DNA from: Aurantimonas endophytica
Lineage (GTDB): Bacteria > Pseudomonadota > Alphaproteobacteria > Rhizobiales > Rhizobiaceae
NCBI RefSeq assembly: GCF_014196845.1
Contig: NZ_JACIEM010000001.1
Coordinates: 1,054,001-1,118,000 of the forward strand
Reading direction: 5' to 3'
DNA: 64,000 nucleotides
Shown here: positions 60,679 through 64,000 of the stretch, piece after piece
Layout: each line of letters starts with the position of its first letter
Position numbering within the stretch: the stretch's first letter is position 1
Notes under the pieces: model-generated
What the model saw: only the letters and a program-made list of their open reading frames with translations
Databases searched by the model: none
What the model was told of the DNA's origin: nothing
Position numbers and translations under genes: made by a program

Positions 60679-61467
60679 ATGATCGCACGCATCAAAGAGA
60701 GACCCGTTCGCGCGATGGACGATACGAAAGTTCACGACATCCTGACCCGCATCCTGGCTTCCGGCGTCGTCGCGCCGGGCACCAAGCTGGGCGAGCGGCA
60801 ACTGGCCGAACATTTCGGTATCTCGCGGGACCGGATGCGACGCATCCTTCAAAGGCTCGGCTATGAGGGCAAGCTCGAGCTCGTGCCCAACCGGGGTGCG
60901 CGCACCATTGATCCAGGACTTGCCGACGCCCGCGTGGTCTACGAGGCGCGCCGGGTCATCGAGGGCGGAATCGCGCTGTCAGTCACGGAGCGGCTCCGGA
61001 GCAGCGATCTCGACGCACTGTTCGCGCAGCACGAGCTTGAACGCGAGGCGATTGCGCGGGACGACGCGGACGCTGCACTGGCACTCGGCGGCGCGCTCCA
61101 TATGGGACTCGCCGAACTGACGGGAAATGCGCTGGTCGTCGATACGCTGCGTTCGATGGTGAACCGGACCTCGACGCTGCTTTCCGTCTTCGGGCCGAAC
61201 GACGGCCCCGCCTGCAGTTGCCGGGAGCACGGCACGATCCTCGAAGCGCTGGCCTCGCGCGACCCGCTGCGGGCGCGCGAGGCCATGTGCTCGCATCTCT
61301 CGCTCGTGGAGACGCGCCTTCGCATGCGGCCGCGCTGCGAAGCGGTCGAGATCGAGACGCTGGTGCGCAGGGAACTGGAACGGCAAGGGCCGTCTTTGGA
61401 CGGACTGCGACCGCCCCCCGGCACGGCCGCGCCGGCAGATCATCATTTCGAAAGGGACAGTGCATGA
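60679..61467 (+). CDS. GntR-family regulator with FCD domain
   Basis: Regulator of 262 aa. The winged HTH covers about 18-80 (LGERQLAEHFGISRDRMRRILQRLGYEG and LELVPNRGARTI); the all-helical FCD ligand domain follows, with metal or ligand His residues in GGALHMGLAELTG and SHLSLVETRL. It is divergent from the amide operon and cotranscribed with the DUF3830 gene (ATGA overlap). ATG 60679 is the first; ATG 60715 is also possible. Neither has a clear Shine-Dalgarno. Confidence 0.9.
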   Translation: MIARIKERPVRAMDDTKVHDILTRILASGVVAPGTKLGERQLAEHFGISRDRMRRILQRLGYEGKLELVPNRGARTIDPGLADARVVYEARRVIEGGIALSVTERLRSSDLDALFAQHELEREAIARDDADAALALGGALHMGLAELTGNALVVDTLRSMVNRTSTLLSVFGPNDGPACSCREHGTILEALASRDPLRAREAMCSHLSLVETRLRMRPRCEAVEIETLVRRELERQGPSLDGLRPPPGTAAPADHHFERDSA

Positions 61468-61877
61468 CCGAGTTAGTCGTCGAGATCGACGGGGAAAGCT
61501 TCCCTGCGCGCCTGGAGACGGATCGCGCGCCGAAGACAGTGGAAGCCTTCCTGAAGGTCCTTCCCTATTCGGAGCGCATCATCCACGTGCGCTGGAGCGG
61601 CGAAGCCTGCTGGATCCCATTGGGCGACAAGGATTTCGGGCTCGGCTACGAAAACGCGACCAGCCACCCTGCCCCCGGCGAAATCATCCTCTATCCCGGC
61701 GGTGTCTCGGAGACCGAGATCCTGCTCTCCTACGGACCGACCGCCTTCGCGTCGAAGGCGGGTCCGTTGGCCGGCAACCACTTCCTGACGATCACCGACA
61801 AGCTCGACCGCCTCGCCGAACTGGGACGCGGCACGCTGTGGTCCGGGGCAAAGTCGATCCAGTTCCGACTGGCCTGA
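61464..61877 (+). CDS. DUF3830 family protein (cyclophilin-like fold)
   Basis: Protein of 137 aa resembling DUF3830, a cyclophilin-like beta-barrel family of unknown function: LETDRAPKTVEAFLKVLP near the start, WIPLGDKDFGLGYEN in the middle and GNHFLTITDKLDRLAELGR near the end. Members tend to lie with racemase/amidase genes. It overlaps the GntR stop by 4 bp and is followed by a hairpin. Its role in the pathway is unknown. Confidence 0.85.
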   Translation: MTELVVEIDGESFPARLETDRAPKTVEAFLKVLPYSERIIHVRWSGEACWIPLGDKDFGLGYENATSHPAPGEIILYPGGVSETEILLSYGPTAFASKAGPLAGNHFLTITDKLDRLAELGRGTLWSGAKSIQFRLA

Positions 61878-61906
61878 GGAGTCGGGCCCAATGGTGATCA
61901 CACCAG

Positions 61907-61928
61907 CGGGCCGCGATTTCGCGGCCCG
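61907..61928 (+). terminator. Hairpin after the DUF3830 gene
   Basis: CGGGCCGCG (61907-61915) and CGCGGCCCG (61920-61928) form a perfect 9-bp stem with an ATTT loop, 29 bp after the DUF3830 stop. No T run follows. It lies in the 201-bp gap before the second HyuE-like gene, which holds no other gene I can support. Confidence 0.5.
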
Positions 61929-62078
61929 TCGCGGGCGCAAGCCGCGCCGGCCGGGCGGGGAGCGCCTTGCCCTCTTCGTCGACGTCCTGTTCGAAGCAGG
62001 CGCCGAAGGTTGGATTGGCATGGGGAGCCTCGCGGACAGGTCGCCCGGTCCGACACCCGTCGGGCAGTGCCGCTTGTC

Positions 62079-62756
62079 ATGATGCCATCGCGCCCGCAGC
62101 ACCGCCTCGTCCTCGTCAACCCGAACACGGACCCCGCGGTCACCGAGACCATGCTGTCCATCGCGCGCCCGTATTTGCCGGCCGACGTCTTGCTCGAAGG
62201 CGTGACGGCACCGTTCGGATCGCCCCTGATCCTGGACCCTGCCGCGCTGGATACCGCGTCACGGGCAGTTCTTGCACTGGCACCCGGGCTGCGGCGGGCT
62301 GGCTGCGAAGGCGTCGTCGTCGCAGCGTTCGGTGATCCGGCGCTGGATGAACTTCGCATTTCCCTCGATTGCCCGGTCACGGGCCTTGCCGAAGCCGCCA
62401 TGGCCCGCGCGGCTCTCGGCGGGCAGCGTTTTTGTGTCGTCACGACAACCCCGGGTCTTGCCACGGCCATCGCGGCGGCAGCCGACCGATACGGCCACGG
62501 ATCCGCCTTCGCCGGCACGTTCTGCACGACCGGTGACCCGGTTGCCCTGATGCGCGACGCGCCGCGCCTCGAAGACGCGCTCTACCGCCTCTGCGAAACG
62601 GTTGCGGCGCGTGAGCAGGTCAAGGCCATCGTGATCGGCGGCGGCCCGCTCGCCGGGGCCGCTCGGGCTCTGGCGGGGCGCGTGCCCGCACTTCTGGTCG
62701 AGCCGATCCGAGAAGCGATGCTCATGGCGGTCGCGCGCCTGGCCGTGCCGGCGTAG
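62079..62756 (+). CDS. Second HyuE/Asp-Glu racemase-family protein without catalytic cysteines
   Basis: Protein of 225 aa, paralogous to the one at 59475. The first Cys site reads AAFGDPAL (A83 at that place), the second GGGPLAG (187-193), so both catalytic Cys are missing here as well. VNPNTDPAVTET and GLAEAAMARAALGGQRF keep the fold. ATG 62079 or 62082 are both possible; no strong ribosome site. It converges with the amidohydrolase gene 10 bp on. Confidence 0.85.
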   Translation: MMPSRPQHRLVLVNPNTDPAVTETMLSIARPYLPADVLLEGVTAPFGSPLILDPAALDTASRAVLALAPGLRRAGCEGVVVAAFGDPALDELRISLDCPVTGLAEAAMARAALGGQRFCVVTTTPGLATAIAAAADRYGHGSAFAGTFCTTGDPVALMRDAPRLEDALYRLCETVAAREQVKAIVIGGGPLAGAARALAGRVPALLVEPIREAMLMAVARLAVPA

Positions 62757-62766
62757 CGGAGACTGC

Positions 62767-64000
62767 CTACGGCGACGGCTTGTAGTGCTCGCGGATCTGG
62801 CTGCGAAGCGTCGCGACCGCCTCGCCGGTTTCCGCTTCGGATCGTGCTTCGACGGACCTCGTGGCCAACGATCGCCAGTCATCCAGGCGCTGCCGGTCGG
62901 CCTCGGTCGCGCCGTAGCGGATCTCGCCGTCGGTCATGGTCAGGATCACGTCGCAGCCGCGCCCGCGTCCGAGGATGAGGTCGAGCAGGTCGATCGGCGA
63001 CCTGGACAGGCCGCCGGTCATCCGCGCCAGATCGACGGCCACGAGATCGGCCGGTGCGCCATTTGCGAGGGCGCCGCCGCTCTTCGGCAGGAACGCCGCC
63101 CGCGCGCCGTTGCGCGTAGCCATCGCAAGCGCCTGATGTGCCGACGGACCCTCGGCCCCGACATCGGGCACCCGCGCCGCGACCGTGGCGAGCCGAAGCT
63201 CGCGGAGATAGTCCTCGTCGTCCGACAGCGCGGTATTATCCGTTCCGACGGCGAGCGTGCACCCGGCGGAGAGGATCGACGCGAGCGGCGGCAGGCCGTT
63301 GAACAGGCGCAGGTTCGAGCCCGGGTTGGTGACGATCACCAGGTCGTTGTCGCGGGCGACCCGCAGATCGGCCTCCCCGATGTAGACGCCATGGGCGCAG
63401 CTCGTGCGGGCGCAAAAGACCCCGAGTGACGCAAGCCGGGCGAGCGTGCCCTCGGGATAGAGTTTGCGGCAGGCCCGCGCCTGCGCCGGCGACTCCAGGA
63501 GATGGAAGTGCAGCCCCACCTGCCGCTCCACCGCATCCGCGGCAAGCGCCCGCCATGCCTCGTCGCTGACCCATTGGGGCCCGGCCGGGCCATAGGCGAA
63601 AGACAGCGTCGAGATTCCCGCCCACTGCGCCTGCAGCCGATCCATCAGCCGGAACGTCGCCGCCAGGCTGCCGGCATAGGGCGCCGTTGACGGATTTTCC
63701 TGGAGCGTGGATCCGTCGCTTCCGGGATAGAACGTGTAGCCTCGATCCTGGTAGCCGACGCAGATCGTCGTCCTGAGCCCGCTGTCGGCATAGGCGCGGA
63801 TGGTCGCGTCCAGCTCCTGCTCGTAGTCGCCGGAACCATAGGCATAGTTGGCATGCAGCGTAGCGGTGACGCAGTTTGCCAGCATTTCCTCGGCGGCAAG
63901 CCGGGTCACGGCGTAGATGTCGGGCGGGCCATGGCGGCGGCGGCCCGCGATCCAGGGCTCCAGCGCATCGTCGGCGTAACCGAGCAGCATCTGGCTGAGG
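62767..64000 (-). CDS. Amidohydrolase family protein, 5' end outside window
   Basis: The C-terminal 411 or so residues of an ATZ/TRZ/cytosine-deaminase-type amidohydrolase; the N-terminal HxH segment lies beyond base 64000. Visible are His in HFHLLESPAQ, His in SCAHGVYIGE and the catalytic Asp in AVGTDNTALSDDEDYLRELRL. It resembles the amidohydrolase at 52791 in plan but is clearly distinct in sequence. It probably belongs to the same catabolic locus. Confidence 0.87.
   Translation of the reverse strand, partial: LSQMLLGYADDALEPWIAGRRRHGPPDIYAVTRLAAEEMLANCVTATLHANYAYGSGDYEQELDATIRAYADSGLRTTICVGYQDRGYTFYPGSDGSTLQENPSTAPYAGSLAATFRLMDRLQAQWAGISTLSFAYGPAGPQWVSDEAWRALAADAVERQVGLHFHLLESPAQARACRKLYPEGTLARLASLGVFCARTSCAHGVYIGEADLRVARDNDLVIVTNPGSNLRLFNGLPPLASILSAGCTLAVGTDNTALSDDEDYLRELRLATVAARVPDVGAEGPSAHQALAMATRNGARAAFLPKSGGALANGAPADLVAVDLARMTGGLSRSPIDLLDLILGRGRGCDVILTMTDGEIRYGATEADRQRLDDWRSLATRSVEARSEAETGEAVATLRSQIREHYKPSP

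Noticed and set aside
61891-62082. A 63-codon open frame between the DUF3830 and HyuE-like genes
   Set aside because: It contains the perfect 9-bp hairpin and a mostly Arg/Gly product without a ribosome site; more likely intergenic.
1-64000. tRNA, rRNA, CRISPR arrays, insertion sequences, phage genes
   Set aside because: None could be recognised by eye: no transposase or integrase motifs, no regularly spaced repeats and no cloverleaf-like sequences. An automated scan (tRNAscan-SE, Rfam) would settle the small RNAs.

Overview
The window is GC-rich, densely packed DNA with many 1-, 4- and 7-bp start/stop overlaps. It carries no rRNA, tRNA, insertion sequence or CRISPR that I can see. The gene content points to an alphaproteobacterium, most likely Hyphomicrobiales (Rhizobiales). 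The signs are a periplasmic FDH3-type formate dehydrogenase with its DUF3305/DUF3306/DUF6352/DUF6505 neighbours, a TupABC tungstate importer, and large ABC-importer-plus-catabolic-enzyme operons. The genus cannot be set from the sequence alone.

Region 1 (1-5044, + strand): the end of an ABC importer (two SsuC/TauC-type permeases flanking an ATPase), a fumarylpyruvate-hydrolase-like FAH protein, a strong terminator, then an oxalyl-CoA-synthetase-like acyl-CoA ligase and a ketopantoate-reductase-family dehydrogenase.

Region 2 (5032-28023): a metal, cofactor and formate dehydrogenase super-locus. A divergent HTH/PBP-like regulator faces tupB-tupC-tupA (tungstate uptake). Two MoeA-type proteins follow, one degenerate and one fused to the same PBP-like domain as the regulator. 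Next come mobA-fdhD, a canonical moeA, a TusA-like sulfur carrier, and a four-gene minus-strand operon (ligase-like protein without the expected catalytic lysine, DUF6505, DUF6352, DUF3305). A polyferredoxin, a WD40-cytochrome c fusion, DUF3306 and a TorD-type chaperone follow. The block ends with the structural operon: Tat peptide, FdhA with active-site Cys, FdhB, FdhC, a Pro/Ala-rich exported protein and a 62-aa membrane protein. Read together, these import tungstate (or molybdate), build and sulfurate the bis-MGD cofactor, mature the Tat-exported enzyme and carry electrons away from formate.

Region 3 (28034-36827): a bidirectional terminator, a metallophosphoesterase, a MoxR/DUF58/VWA/BatD operon, a DedA-type membrane protein and a VOC dioxygenase. 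Region 4 (36828-39946): a large type V autotransporter and its upstream region.

Region 5 (39947-51507, minus strand): a DeoR-regulated 11-gene operon joining a ribose-type ABC importer with two permeases, an FGGY kinase, separate DhaK and DhaL, an M42 hydrolase, a BtpA/SgcQ-like protein and an aldo/keto reductase. It resembles the enigmatic sgc genes of enterics with an ABC importer in place of the PTS.

Region 6 (51535-64000): an amide/cyclic-nitrogen catabolic locus. A minus-strand operon encodes a HyuE-like protein, an amidase, a complete SsuABC-type importer, a nitrilase-type hydrolase, an ATZ/TRZ-type amidohydrolase and an AllC-type amidohydrolase. A divergent GntR-FCD regulator with a clear palindromic operator precedes a DUF3830 protein and a second HyuE-like protein. 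A second amidohydrolase runs off the right end. Both HyuE-like proteins lack the two catalytic cysteines expected of true racemases.
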